Source: Carallia brachiata
Taxonomy: Eukaryota > Streptophyta > Magnoliopsida > Malpighiales > Rhizophoraceae
Direction: 5' to 3'
Assembly (NCBI GenBank): GCA_021464245.1
Contig: JADCRB010000048.1
Span: forward strand, 2,506,858-2,570,857
DNA length: 64,000 nt
Positions within the stretch are counted from its first letter, which is position 1, and each line of letters begins with the position of its first letter. This document shows, piece by piece, positions 50,301 to 62,344 of the stretch. The notes below the pieces were generated by a model. That model did no database searches. It saw nothing but the letters and a program-made list of their open reading frames with translations, and was not told the DNA's origin. Made by a program: the position numbers and the translations under genes.

Positions 50301-51089
50301 TATATATTTTTTAAATATTAACTGTAAATAAAATAATAGAATTTTATTGTTGATTTTAGAGTATACATAAAAATTAATTAAAAAAAATAATATTTTAACA
50401 TTAAAATATCCGTTTTTATCTTTAACTGTGATTATTGTTGTAGTAAATATCGCACTAATGCAACGGAAAATTTGATAATTTTATATTTATTTAGCTGTTG
50501 TATACAAAAAGTAAATTGATCTTATTTATCAGCAACCACAGACTCTGGTAAAAAATTAAACAAACATTATTATCCTTAATTTTTGACCAAATATAATTAT
50601 GAAATGCAAATACACTGCTGACAACATACCCAAACATTAGGTTCAATATATATTCGCACCTCACGGCAGGCCATATAATTACAATATTTTTTTACTTTAT
50701 TTAATCACATAAGTTGGGTAAGATCAGGATAATAATAGAACCCAATTTCTTCAAAAGTTTAAACCACCCTGCTGACCAACGGTTGTTGACTAGGAGACAA
50801 TCTCTGATGAAAGGAAGTCTTGATGAGAATGAATCTGATTCTGGCGCTGCCGTTGTGAAATAATACGTGGCTTGGCTGGCAGCTTTTGATTGATTTTGCC
50901 GTTTTGGTTTTTATTATACTTTCGCTTCTTCTCAATTATTTCGGCGAGCGAAGCGGGACGGCCTAGAATGCTGGGTCTTCCTTGGTTCACAGAACAAAAA
51001 CAGAGCTTCTATACCTATACAATAGGACTATACCTGCAAATTAATGCAAATCTGGAACTGAGAATTGGAGCACATAAAAAATCAAAGGA
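47377..51089. other. Intergenic, no convincing gene
   Basis: Mostly A+T-rich. Two patches are less so: 48700-49080 and 49720-49930. The second has a 70-codon plus-strand frame (49763-49975) rich in Gly, Ala and Val, with no known motif. A 66-codon minus-strand frame at 50790-50990 (RPSILGRPASLAEIIEKKR) is Lys/Gln-rich and unassigned. I would not call any of these a gene without expression data. Confidence 0.4.
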
Positions 51090-51440
51090 GGCTTGAAGAG
51101 TCAACACCCAATACGTTGTGGTAGGATTAGGAACATCTATGGCCCTCGCTGCTTCAAAGATGGCACCATGATCCAGACCAAAAAGGTTTATGTAAGTTCA
51201 TTGCGGACAAATATTTGTTGCTTTTTTTTGTTTTGTTTTTTTTTCCGTTTAGACTCTGTTATCGTGGATGGTTAATTTCTATATATTTTTAATTTTATGG
51301 TGCAGTTCACAACTTTTAAAATTCTTGATGATGTTCTAAGTCTAGTTCTCAAAGGTAAAATTTCTAAGATATGATATTTTGTTGGGCAATTCTCTTCAAC
51401 TGGTTTTTCTAAGAGAATAATACAAACATTTTTAAAAAAA
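51090..51440 (+). repeat. Copy C of the dispersed gene-like unit
   Basis: Bases 51105-51195 share 'cttcaaagatggcaccatgatccagacca' in diverged form with copies A and B, here followed by GTAAGTTC, a good donor. Bases 51295-51360 carry 'atggtgcag' acceptor, 'attcttgatgatgttctaagt' and 'aaggtaaaattt' donor, as in copy B. The two pieces are about 130 bases apart and look like consecutive exons. Copies A and B have a closely similar arrangement. Confidence 0.55.
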
Positions 51441-53400
51441 TGATTGATCTGTTTTTTTTTTGTTATGTTCCTCATAATACTGCTTCATAAGCCACAGTCT
51501 CGTGAAGATAGAATTTAGGTTAATTTCATTGTTTGGAAATACGTTTGGATTGCATGGATACCAAATTTACCCCAAAAAAAAAAAAAAAACATAAATAGTC
51601 TGGAAAACATAACCATCCTTTTATTTGAATATAGAACATAAGTAACCTACATATATGATAGAATTTGCATCTTGAGGAATCCTATATCAAAATGCAAAGA
51701 AGAAAAGAGTAGTCCTTTTCTATTATGAATTTTACTTAGTTTTGCCAAATCGGCAATGAAAAAGTACAACGTTAAAATTTTGAAATTAATGATCTCAAAT
51801 AAAATAGATTACCCTAACATATGGTTAATAAGAAGGTCAAGTATTCATGCTATCCTCCTTAATCTGGATTATATACTTGGATTTCCTTTCACTCACTGTT
51901 GGGTTTTTGGGGATTTTGTAGATTGAAACGGAAGCGCCAATGTGCTTCCTGCAAGTATTCAGGAAAATTTCAAAGAATGAAGAATGATTACCTCATGATC
52001 GTAGATTCGCAGAGAACATTTTGGGCATAAAGATTAGGCGAGCAATTATGGTTGATAAATCTTGCATCAATGGTGAAGTATCACTTGTCTGGGTTGTTGG
52101 GTTCTGACTTTGATCCTTGGTGGTTTACGTTTGATTTTTCACCATCCAAGCGTTGTCTTTTATATTTTACGCTCGTTTTATGCATGAATTATAATTATTG
52201 GCTTGTTTTTATAGATTATTTGATCCTTATGCGCACTGTTTTGCTTGATTTTTGGTGCGGAGTATCAAATAAATGGTTTTAGTGATTATCCGCTTATGCA
52301 ACCAACTTGATCACTCAGTGCTCATAATTGATTGAGAATCAAGTTCATGATAAATCAATCCAAAGTAACCGAACAAACTAAAGCGAATCCAACTTTTTTA
52401 TTGGTTTTAGTTTTACATAATCTTCGTTTCCAGTCAATTAGTCATTTTTTTTAAAAAAACTGGTTAGTTCCAATTGCAGGCAAAAGTAGACCAAATTAAC
52501 TAAATTGATCGTTCACTCTCAAAAGAAACTTTTTTCACGTAGAAAATCGTAACTATAGTGGTCTAAAATAATGTTATAAAGGGGCAGAGGAAGGGGGGAG
52601 GGAGCAAATTTATAAGTGATAACTTAGAGTAGTTCACAACATGCTTTCAAAATCTATACTGAACTGATGCTCAGATTGAAAAATCGGCGATTAAAAATTA
52701 GTAGGACCGATTTGACAATCAACTGACTTTGACTCAAATCCTAAAAATGCGCTTGAACTATAGTGAAGGACTAATTCACCCACCCAATAAACGACATGAT
52801 TTTTGACAAAGCCAAAGGAATGTCGTTTTGAACAAAAATTTAGAGTGAACTTTTTGAAATGAATTTCCAACATTGGATCCTGCCGATTTCCAAAATAAAT
52901 AAATTGTTGAGTGTAATCTTCTCATGAATGTTTGATTGACAAATAATAATGTGCTTATATTAGTGATTAATATGAATAAATTTTTAACTGGTAACTTGAC
53001 AATTAGACCAGTAACCCAATCACTCAATCACTTATATCATTTAATGTTTGAATTGGGTTTTGAAATAACTCTTCAGTTCTTCTTTCAGCTCTTAGCACTG
53101 GTCTTTGTTTCCGGAAGTGAACTCCTCTGCAAAAGTTACACTTACTAGATGGTTGGAAAGGGTTCCAAACCGAAACAGCTATGCATCCATCACCACTTGC
53201 CAAGTAAAAGGAACTTACTGAGATGGGCTACAAGATACATGAATACTTTGTAAAATAGGACAAATAATCTCAAAAATAATCAATTAGTGAAATCAAGATC
53301 TTGAGAATCATTTCATGCTATCATTTCAATCAATTTTTGTAAATCATCAAAACATTTATTTGGGCACATCGCTCTAACAAGATTCCAAGTAAGTAACAAA
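51441..53400. other. Intergenic, no gene recognised
   Basis: No frame tied to a family. A 76-codon plus-strand frame at 52052-52282 is hydrophobic and aromatic-rich without a recognisable motif and is probably chance. Confidence 0.4.
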
Positions 53401-53918
53401 ATTTAGGTTTGACATTACACCTGAACTCAAAACATCAAAATTTTTGTTTATAAGTTCTTGAGAATAGGTTCATTGCTGCTAGGTTCATTGCTGCCATTAT
53501 CGGGTAAAGCCTAAAGACTTCACAAACGGTTCCTCAGAAGTGGTTAGGAAATATATTACACTCGGAAATTTGTAGGGCCTCTGTAGCTCAACATTTGCCT
53601 AGTAATAAAACTTGAGGCTCATAGTAGGATTGAGAAAATCCACATTTTCTACAAATAAAGATTTAGGTTTGACATTACACCTGAACTCAAAACATCAATT
53701 TTTGTTTATAAGTTCTTGAGAATAGGTTCATTGCTGCTAGGTTCATTGCTGCCATTATCGGGTAAAGCCTAAAAACTTCACAAACGGTTCCTCAGAAGTG
53801 GTTAGGAAATATATTACACTCGGAAATTTGTAGGGCCTCTGTGGCTCAACATTTGCCTAGTAATAAAACTTGAGGCTCATAGTAGGATTGAGAAAATCCA
53901 CATTTTCTACAAATAAAG
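53401..53918. repeat. Recent tandem duplication, unit about 260 bases
   Basis: Bases 53401-53660 and 53661-53918 are almost identical direct copies; I see only a few differences (for example 'catcaaaattttt' against 'catcaattttt', and 'tgtagctc' against 'tgtggctc'). Inside each, 'ggttcattgctgc' is itself repeated. No coding potential. Confidence 0.9.
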
Positions 53919-54477
53919 AGCTATTCCAGCGTAGAGGTTACACTTTACATCTTAAAATAGGTAATAATTATATATTGTATACCGTTATTCAAAAAATTAT
54001 TAAAAACATCTTATACTTTATTTACAGTAACAAAATACATTATATGTTAAGTGACTATTAAAGAAAGTTACTCTTACAACAAAATTGCGGCAAAAAATAA
54101 CATAAATGGACAAAATTGCCCCATGAGCCAACCCTTGATCCACCTTCTCGTTTTTTTGCTTTTTTTTTTTCCCTTTTTCTAAAATAATTTCCATTTCTTT
54201 AGATCGAAATAAGCTCCAAAAACACCAAAAAAAAAAAAAAAAAAAGGATCCAAACTCAAAACTTGCTTTCACAGAGAAAACCTTCAAATCCTATTTCCGA
54301 ATCAAAGCCTAACCTAGACTCCTGAAAAATCACACAAAGAGACCATCTAAAATTCAACAAAGAAAAAAAGAAATTAAAAAATATTCTTTTTTTCTGCAGT
54401 CACCGAACTATCGCCATAGTTGCCTTCGGTCGCCAACGTCACCTAAAATCCCTCCCCCAAAATCACCAGTAGTTGAT

Positions 54478-54845
54478 CTACGCATCCTCAGTCTTCACGT
54501 GCTGAAAATCATGCCAGAGGCGACTGGAAAGCCGCTCGAAGCTCACTGCCTTCACCGAGCTCCGCCGCCTTTCTGCTTCTCTATCCTCCACTACCTTTGA
54601 CTCAGACCACCTTTCTACCTTCAGTGCCCCATCCTCATTTGTACTGCCCATCCTACAGCTTCCTATCTGATGTGCAGAAAAGAACACTGTCCAATTCTCA
54701 TCCGTGGACTTAATGCCTCCCTTTACTGTTATGGTGTCCAAAAACTCTTCCAAGTCTTCCTCTTGTGTACCCCTTACAAACAATAGGTGCCCACTTCGAC
54801 TGCCCCTGCCCCAACCGTGTCCTGCAATGCGATTGCCTTTTTGAT
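54478..54845 (-). pseudogene. Long-chain fatty alcohol oxidase fragment
   Basis: The minus strand encodes EEDLEEFLDTITVKGGI followed by SAHQIGSCRMG, matching the C-terminal GMC oxidoreductase region of plant long-chain fatty alcohol oxidases (FAO). These flavoproteins oxidise long-chain alcohols to aldehydes; SAHQ-GSCRMG holds the conserved active-site histidine area. Just upstream, another frame reads LQDTVGAGAVEVGTY, also FAO-like, so a frameshift separates the two. After SCRMG the sequence leaves the family, and the flavin-binding N-terminus is absent. It is a decayed fragment. Confidence 0.7.
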
Positions 54846-55544
54846 CACTGCTTTCCTTCTTTCTCTCTTTGGATTATGTCCCCAAAAACAAAGAAAAAAA
54901 AAAAAAAGAGGAAAGGCTTGTGAGTGGTAGTAGCTAGTGAGTGGGTGATTTAGAATGCAGTGGGACTACTATAGATCATTGAAGATTGATGAGTTTCCTT
55001 TAATAATCTCTATCTCTCTGTGGGTCTAGTAGTGAAAAAAAAATTCAATATGTTGTAGAGTTTGGCATTCACGAAATGTGGGGGCGCTTTTCTTGTCGTT
55101 TGCTAAAGAGGAATGCTAAGTTCTATGGATTAGATGGTTTTGCATTTGGGAATTTGAGACAGAAGAGGTAGAGAAGAGAAAATGGAAGCTAGGGTTATGT
55201 GGAGTCGTTGCACTCAAATATATATATGAGGGCACTTATGACTTTCATATTTTTGGTTAGTGTTGACTAATGACATCTAGTCAAATGATGTTTTTAACAA
55301 TTTATAGAAGAGCGATATGTAATGTGTAATTATGACTTATTCTGAGGATGTAAAATGTAATTTATCCCTAGCATAGACAAAGGCATGCCAATGGCTAGAA
55401 ATTTTGCAGTAATTCATTCACGTTGGAGGGACAAACCTTTCATTCAAAATTGCGAAATTTCCTTTAACAATGGAAGCAATTAGGTTGTAATCTTAATCTT
55501 TCCAGTGTGTTTGCATTCATGGGCATGCTTTGACCTTCACTTTT
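54846..55544. other. Intergenic, no gene recognised
   Basis: Between the FAO fragment and the LINE. Only short frames and simple repeats were seen. Confidence 0.4.
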
Positions 55545-56135
55545 TCCCATCTCCAGTTTGTCGATTAAACTATTGTTTTTTGCCCTCTGGATCGCAACAA
55601 TCTTCTTAATCTCAAGAGAACTCTTTGTTATTGTGAATTAGTATATGGTCTCAAAGTTAATTTCTTAAAGAGTTCTATTACGAGCTTGAATGTTGACTCC
55701 GAGTGGCTACTAGCTATGGCTTATACTCTCATAACTAAAGTTGAATTCTTGCCTATCAAGTACCTCAGGCTTCCACTGGATGCCAAGCCTCGTAAAAAGT
55801 CCACTTAGGAACCTGTTCTTACAAAGATTTAGAGTAGGCTGGCTAGTTGAAAGGTAGACTCTTATCTATATGTGGCAGACTTACACTTATTAAATTGGTA
55901 CTTACCTCCCTTTCACTTTATTATCTCTCCATTTCCAAAATCCCACGCTTTGTGGCTAAAGAAATTGTTGCTTTGCATAGATTATTATTATTTTTTTTTT
56001 TGGGCTAGTGATATTGGGAAGAGGAAAATGTGTTTAGTCAGTTGAGAAACCATATGCAAGCCCAAAAAATTTGGTGGTCCAGGGGTGGGCTTTTTGCTGC
56101 ATAAAAACCAAGCATTGCTTTCAAATGGATATAAA

Positions 56136-56380
56136 GATTTGCTAAAGAACTAGCAGGCACTAGTGCGGATAGCAAAGGTCCGTCACCGCTTAACCAGAGG
56201 TCTCGAATTTGAATTCTTAGGGATGCAGTCGCGTTAAATACATGTTGGAAAACCTTTACTGTCCTTTGGGGTTCTGCCTGAGTTAGTCCAGATTAGTCTG
56301 CCTAATGGGCTGGATACTAGACGGTGTGATGCCATTTGATTGTCTCCAAGTATAATTATTCTTCTTCCATCTAGCGGCCC
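56136..56380 (+). mobile_element. SINE-like insertion within the LINE
   Basis: LINE-type coding similarity is interrupted here. The insert carries an A-box-like stretch (gcaaaggtccgtcaccgctt) and, about 30 bases on, 'aggtctcgaatttgaattc', a degenerate form of the GGTCTCGGGTTCGAATCC box-B region common in plant SINEs. Further along is 'ctggatactagacggtgtg'. Exact borders and target-site duplications were not resolved. Confidence 0.5.
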
Positions 56381-57314
56381 TGAGCCGGATCCTGAGAATG
56401 CTTCAATTCTTTGGAAGGATTTATTTCTTTTGCTGTTGTAAATGTGGCCACTAAGAATGTTATTAATAGTGGCTTACGTTTCCAACTTGGCGATGGTAGG
56501 TGTATTAAATTCTAGATGGATCATTTGGTAGGTAATTCACCTATTGGGTCTTTATTTCCTAGACTTGCAGCTCTAGCTAAAAATAAAGAAGCCCTAATTT
56601 GTGAATGTGGAGTTTGGGTTAATGGAATATGGAAATGAAATTTTAAGTGGTGTCGCTGTCTCTTTGCTTGGGAAATTAAAAATATTGTTGCCTTGCATTC
56701 GGTTATTGGCTCACAAACCCCTTCCTTCCATTCAAAAAACACCTTGCTTTGGGCTCATTGTTCTTCTGATGATTATAGTGATTAGTCATTCACCAAACAA
56801 CTTAAATGTCCCTCTATACAGTCCAAATCTTAGAGATATCCCAATATCTGGCTCAATCTTGCTCTTCCTAGGGTAAAGATATTCGTTTGGATGGCCACTC
56901 TTGACAAACTTTGCTCCAAAAGTATCTTATTGAAGAGTGGTACCCTCTCTGAGAATCAATGTTATTGCTGTTTTAGTGATGCTACGATAGAAACCTCAGC
57001 CATCCAATGAAAATTTTCTTGGGGCTTATAATGTGGCATAGTTGATTGGTAAGGTTTGACTTGGTGTATTCCTAACTCTTTTGAGGACCTATTTGTGTAG
57101 TGGCAATGATTAGTTTAGGGGAAAGCTAAAAAGCTAGCTTGGATTACTCTATTCTACAACTTACCTTGGACTATTAGGTTAGTGTGCAATAAGAAGAGTT
57201 TTCAAGATCTTGATCTGGCTTCTAAATGGCCATTACTTAAAGATAAAATTCAAGCACGCACATACTCTTGGCTTAGGGCTAGAAATTGCATTCTCCCTTT
57301 CCAAGCTCAAAATC

Positions 57315-57894
57315 TGTAAATGCAAAAAGTTTTGTAATTTGTAATTTGGAATTGAAAACAGTGAACTGCAGACCGCTTCAAGTCGTGTGTCAAACGCCAC
57401 TCTCCTTAAGGCAATATTCGCGTTCCAATTCTGCACCAGAGTGTATGCGAATTCCATCTCAGGATAAAATGAAGCCCTTGATTACACTTGTGCAGTGGTG
57501 GAATCAAGACAGGAGAAGAGAATGTGCATGCAATATTGTTGCTACTGTTTGTAATTTTTCTACAGCAAAATACAAATAGTATGGATTCTTATAAAACATT
57601 CTGCAGGGAAGTTATTTATGGGACACAACTATTCAAACAATAAAACTGTTGGGTTGTAACTGTTCGGACATAATTGCCAAAACAGTTAATTAACAGGAAA
57701 AACTGTAGGAAATATTAAATTATTACATGCGCCTATGCGCCGCGCGCACGCGTGGCACTTGTCCATAAATTCCATTTAGGCCAATTAAACTAATGCCATG
57801 TGTTTCCATATATAAGGCCTTCCAAACCTCTTTCTCTTTTCCATGTGAGACTTTTACATTCCCTTTCCTCATTCCTTTTGAAAATACCCTTACA
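57315..57894 (-). repeat. 3' LTR of the copia element, with internal deletion
   Basis: It aligns with 62345-63043 from 'tgtaaatgcaaa' to 'aaatacccttaca'. It is 119 bases shorter, chiefly because a block equivalent to about 62759-62870 is missing at 'ttattacat|gcgcctatg'. More than ten substitutions separate the two repeats elsewhere. Confidence 0.9.
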
Positions 57895-58448
57895 ATCCCC
57901 CACCATTTTCAAAAGATTGAAAATAATGGATTCACAACAATGCTAAAAATCAAATGCATAAATAATAGTATCTTACAATTGAAATATTACATAGTAAAGT
58001 GTTTGTTACAACAATCTGAATGTCATGGTGGTCAAGCCTTGAACCATACATTGTAATTGATTGACAGTACAAATACTTTACACAAATGACTTTACAACAT
58101 AAACTCCTCAAAAGATAGGTGATGCAATTAAAAAGGCCTTTACATCCATATCCTTTTCATGAATATTTTAAAGCCAAACCCTTTAGCTTTTTTTTTGAAC
58201 GGCCCACATTCGATATTCACATAGGCAAATTAAGTGCCTTCGTCATACAGCACTTTCCATTATCTGTTAAGAGTACTAAAACTCACCCTCTCACTTTATA
58301 CTGCGGGTACCAAGCACCGTATAACTTTGGGATGTATACTTGCTGGTTACAATGCTTTAATCACGCTTTTGATGTACTTTGACTCATTGAACTCAAGACT
58401 TCATGTTGTACCAAGCATTGAGTCGAGTTTCCATCAATGGTGATCAAA

Positions 58449-58930
58449 CTATATCGGCTTGAGACCCATCCCATCTGATGTCTTGATTACCAAATCTCTT
58501 GTCAATCCTTTCGTCAAAGGATCAACCAAATTTTGACTTGACCTCACAAAATCAACTGTAATTACTCCATTTTTGATCAAGTCTCTAACATAACTATGTC
58601 TTAGTCCTATATGTCTAGACTTACCATTATACACTTGACTATATGCCTTTGCTAGAGTAGCCGAACTGTCACAGTGTATAAAAATAGGTGCTACCGGTTT
58701 TGGCCACAAAAGAATCTCATAAAGTAGGTTCCTTAGCCATTCTGCTTCTTTACTAGCGGATGCTAATGCCACAAACTCTGTAGCCATAGTTGAATATGCT
58801 ATGCAAGTCTGTTTCTTAGAACCCCAAGAAATTGCACCTCCACCAAGCATAAAAATCCAACCACTAGTTGAAGTATAATCATCTTTATCAGTGATCCAAC
58901 TGACATCTGAATATCCTTCTAAAACTGAAG
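58449..58930 (-). pseudogene. copia RNase H domain
   Basis: The minus strand reads ISWGSKKQTCIAYSTMATEF, then EAEWLRNLLYEI, then HCDSSATLAKA and KSRHIGLRHSYVRDLI, ending at a stop at 58449. This is the copia RNase H, which removes the RNA strand during reverse transcription; the aspartate in HCDSSA and the glutamate in ATEF are active-site positions. A frameshift near 58920 separates it from the reverse transcriptase. Confidence 0.9.
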
Positions 58931-60141
58931 GGTAACCCGATAATTAATACCAAAATCTTTGGTTTTCGTTAGGTACTTCAAAATTCTGTTTACTCCATGC
59001 CAATGCATGTTGCTTGGATTGCTTGTGTACCTACTCATTTTTCCAACTGCATAGGCTATGTCTGACCTTGTACATGTCATTACGTACATCAGACATCCTA
59101 TTACCTTAGCATACTCTAGTTGTGATACTGGATTCCCCACATTCTTTGTATACTGGATGTTGTTATCATATGGGGTAGAAACTGGAACACAATTAGTGTG
59201 ATTGAACTTCTTTAGAACTTTCTCAATATAATGTGACTGAGTGAGCATTATACTCTTATGACCTCGTACAATTTTAATTCCTAAGATGACATCAGCCTCA
59301 CCCATATCTTTGATGTCAAAATTTTTAGAAAAAAATTGTTTGGTGACATTGACTTGTTCTAAGTTAATTCCAAAGATCAACATGTCATCTACATATAAAC
59401 AAATAATCACACCATTTCTTTCATTAAACTTGCTATACAAGCATTTTTCAGATTCGTTTATCTTGAATCTATTAGCAAGTATTACCTGATCAAACTTCTG
59501 GTGCCATTGCTTAGGTGCTTGTTTTAATCCATACAACGTTTTAACAAGTTTGCACACCTTTTTCTCTTGACTAGGTACAACAAACCTTCAGGTTGTTCCA
59601 TATACACCTCTTCTTCCAGTTCACCATTTAAGAACGTTGTTTTAACGTCCATCTGATGAATTACTAAATTATGAATAGAAGCTAGTGCAATGAGCACTCT
59701 GATTGTAGCAATTCTAGCCACTAGTGCATATGTATCAAAATAATCAATACCATGTTTTTGTGTAAACCCTTTTGCAACCAACCTGGCTTTGAACTAGTCA
59801 ATTGTCCCATCAACTTTCATTTTCTTTTTAAAAATCCACTTACAGCCAATTGGTTTTGAGCCTAGTGGGAGGTCAACCAATTTCCAGGTCTTATTACCTA
59901 TAATTGAGTCCATTTCATCATTTATTGCTTCCTTCCAAAACAAAACATCTTGTAATTTCATCGCTTCTCCATATGTTTTAGGATCATCTTCAGTGTTGAA
60001 GAAATATGGAATTTTATCATTCACTAATTCTCTTGTTTCTTCAACTAACATAAAGAAATCAGAATCGAAAGTTTTTGCTTTCCTTGCTCTCTTGCTTCTT
60101 CGAAGTTCAATGACTTCATCATTTTCCCTTTCATTTGTCAT
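58919..60141 (-). pseudogene. copia reverse transcriptase, broken frames
   Basis: Family landmarks in order on the minus strand: WKEAINDEMDSI, GCKWIFKKK, FKARLVAKGFTQKHGIDY, VHQMDVKTTFLNGEL-type motif A (here IHQMDVKTTF), LYGLKQAPKQW, and YVDDM, the catalytic motif of copia polymerases. Breaks seen: an in-frame TAG near 59797 just before FKARLVAKG, and a shift near 59560 before LYGLKQAPK. Both catalytic aspartate motifs are intact, but no single frame spans the domain. Confidence 0.9.
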
Positions 60142-60422
60142 ATTATCATTTTCGGAACTTGTATTTGTTTTGGAATTGCAGAATTTTAGATGAATCTGTT
60201 TTCATCAAAGATAGCATCTCTTGATTCAATTATTGTATTTACTGATATAAAGTCATTAGGCTCTATGACCATGAATCGATATGCCTTGTTGTGATGAGCA
60301 AAACCCAAAAAGATGCACTTAATTCCTCTTTCTCCCAACTTTTTTCGTTTGGGTTCAGGAACTTTGACAATTGCTCTACAGCCCCAAACCCTTAGGTAAT
60401 TAAGGTTTGACTTCCTTTTATT

Positions 60423-60920
60423 CTAAAACTCATATGGGGTCATTTTGTTCCCTTTTGTTGGAATTCTATTTAAAATGTGGCATGCAGTAAGCAATGCCTC
60501 ACCCCAAAAACCTTGACTCAAGCCAGAATTAGATAGCATGACATTCACCATTTCTGTGAGAACTCGATTTTTGCGTTCTGCAACACCATTCTGTTGTGGT
60601 GTATAAGGAGCAGTGGTTTCGTGAATAATTCCTGTGGACTCAAAAAATGCAGTATCATAATACTCTCCTCCCCTATCTGATCGTAAGCATTTAATGACAG
60701 CATTACATTTAAGTTCAACTTCAGTTTTATACACTTTGAATCTTTCAATTACTTCACTTTTAGAATGCATCAAATAAACATGACAAAATCTAGAATAGTC
60801 ATCAATAAAGTCACAAAATATTTCTTTTCCTATGTTGGTGTACTATGCAAGTCACAAACATCACTATGTATCAATTCCAATACTTGAAGATCTATTAACT
60901 GTGGAAATGGATTTCTTGTT
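60423..60920 (-). pseudogene. copia integrase core
   Basis: The minus strand shows RSDRGGEY, GIIHETTAPYTPQQNGVAER and FWGEALLTACHILNRIPTK, the core and C-terminal landmarks of copia integrases, which insert the DNA copy into the host genome. The aspartate in SDRGGEY and the glutamate in NGVAERKNR are two of the D,D-35-E residues. The N-terminal zinc-binding part lies in a damaged stretch at 60920-61060 (HNRLEHVNFRRLHDM). Confidence 0.88.
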
Positions 60921-60927
60921 ATTTTTG

Positions 60928-61473
60928 TTAGCATGCATGTCTTGCATTTATTTTCAGTTTTATCAAAATATGGCAGTAGTTTAATTTAACCATATCATGC
61001 AACCTTCTGAAATTTACATGTTCAAGCCTATTATGACAAAGGAAAGAATGCTCAACAACATAAGCAGAACTAGTAGTATTATTATTAATATCAATATTCA
61101 GTTTGAACATACCATCACATAAATAACCCTTTCCTATAGACATTCCCCTTTTGGAGAGGACAAAATTATTTGCCTCAAATACAAGCTTAAACCCAAACTT
61201 ATTTAAGAGACTACTCGAAACCAGATTTTTTCTAACTTCTGGTACATAAAATACATTATTAAGAGTTACAACTCTTCCTGAAGTAAACTTTAATTCTACC
61301 TCACCAATTCCCTTAACTGGAACTGTGGCAGAATTTCCCATATACACTACTGTACCATCATCTACTGGTTTCAATAATTTGAAGAAGTTTTTGTTCTTGC
61401 AAACATGTCGGGTAGCACCAGAATCAATCCACCAAGCAATGTCATCCTCAATTGAATTGATTTCTGTGATCAT
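60928..61473 (-). pseudogene. copia protease and GAG-pre-integrase region
   Basis: The minus strand encodes AWWIDSGATRHVCKNKNFF, with the DSGA active-site motif of copia aspartic proteases, which cut the polyprotein. It then gives VYMGNSATVPVKGIGEV and LNNVFYVPEVRKNLVSSSLL, the region joining protease to integrase. This 181-codon frame is the longest unbroken one in the element. Confidence 0.9.
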
Positions 61474-61499
61474 AGCAACCAGATTTCCATCTGCTTCTG

Positions 61500-62320
61500 A
61501 GGATCCTTGCTTTTCCTTCTGTTTCTTGAAGAGGCGGCACTCCCTTTTAAAGTGTCATTTCTTATGACAGAAATAGCATTCGCCCTTTTTCTTCTGACTT
61601 TTAGTCTTTTTTGACCCTTTATCAGATTGATTCTTCCTCTTTCTGGTTTGCTTGCTGGACTGCCCTTCTTCAACCACATGCACTTTTGAAACATATGAGC
61701 CATGTTCTTTGTTTTCTTCCTGCATGCGAAATTCCTCTTCTACACGAAGATGGTTGGCAAGACTCTCAAGAGAAATGTCTTCTCTTATGTTTTAGACTCC
61801 TTTTAAAGTCTTTCCATGAAGGGGGCAGTTTGTCAATAATGGAACTCACAATGATTGTTTCATCCATAGTCATCTTATGTTGTGAAAAGTGGTTCAAAGT
61901 TCTTTCAATTTCAGCAAATTGTTCCATTACTGGTCCGTTATCAGTCATCTTATAATTGTTAAATTTAGAGATAAGAAATTTCTTACTTGTTGCATCCTCT
62001 TGCATGTATTTTGCCTCTAGTTTCTCCCAAAGTTCTCTTGCAGTTTGAAAGTTGTAGTAGACATCAAATAGTGCATCGCTCATAGCATTCAAAATATGAC
62101 CCCTAGCGATCTCATCATCGGTATACCATTTTTACTTCTTTCGTATGTCATCAACTGTTTCATTATTAGTCTCTTCTGGTCTTGCAGTTGTAAGAACATG
62201 CCACTTGAAGTGATACCAACAAAAAATGAACCTCTTTTGCCATCTTATGAAATTTCCTCCTCCAAACCTTTCCAATTTTACAAAATTGGAAGCCAATTCC
62301 TTCAACGTTCCGGCTATCAC
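61500..62320 (-). pseudogene. copia gag with degenerate zinc knuckle
   Basis: The minus strand from about 62320 carries gag-like sequence (KLERFGGGNFIRWQKR, then ILNAMSDALFDVYYNFQTAR, ELWEKLEAKYMQEDA, IDKLPPSWKDFKRSLKHKR), the nucleocapsid precursor that packages element RNA. A TAA interrupts it near 62135. Near 61560 a CX2CX4HX4C zinc knuckle is recognisable, but the residue before its histidine is a TGA stop. Confidence 0.85.
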
Positions 62321-62344
62321 GAGTGATTAATATTGCCTTAAGAT

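Noticed and set aside
53576..53640. Possible tRNA-like promoter in 'ctctgtagctcaacatttgcc'
   Set aside because: No matching B-box at the right distance; the phrase is part of the recent tandem duplication.
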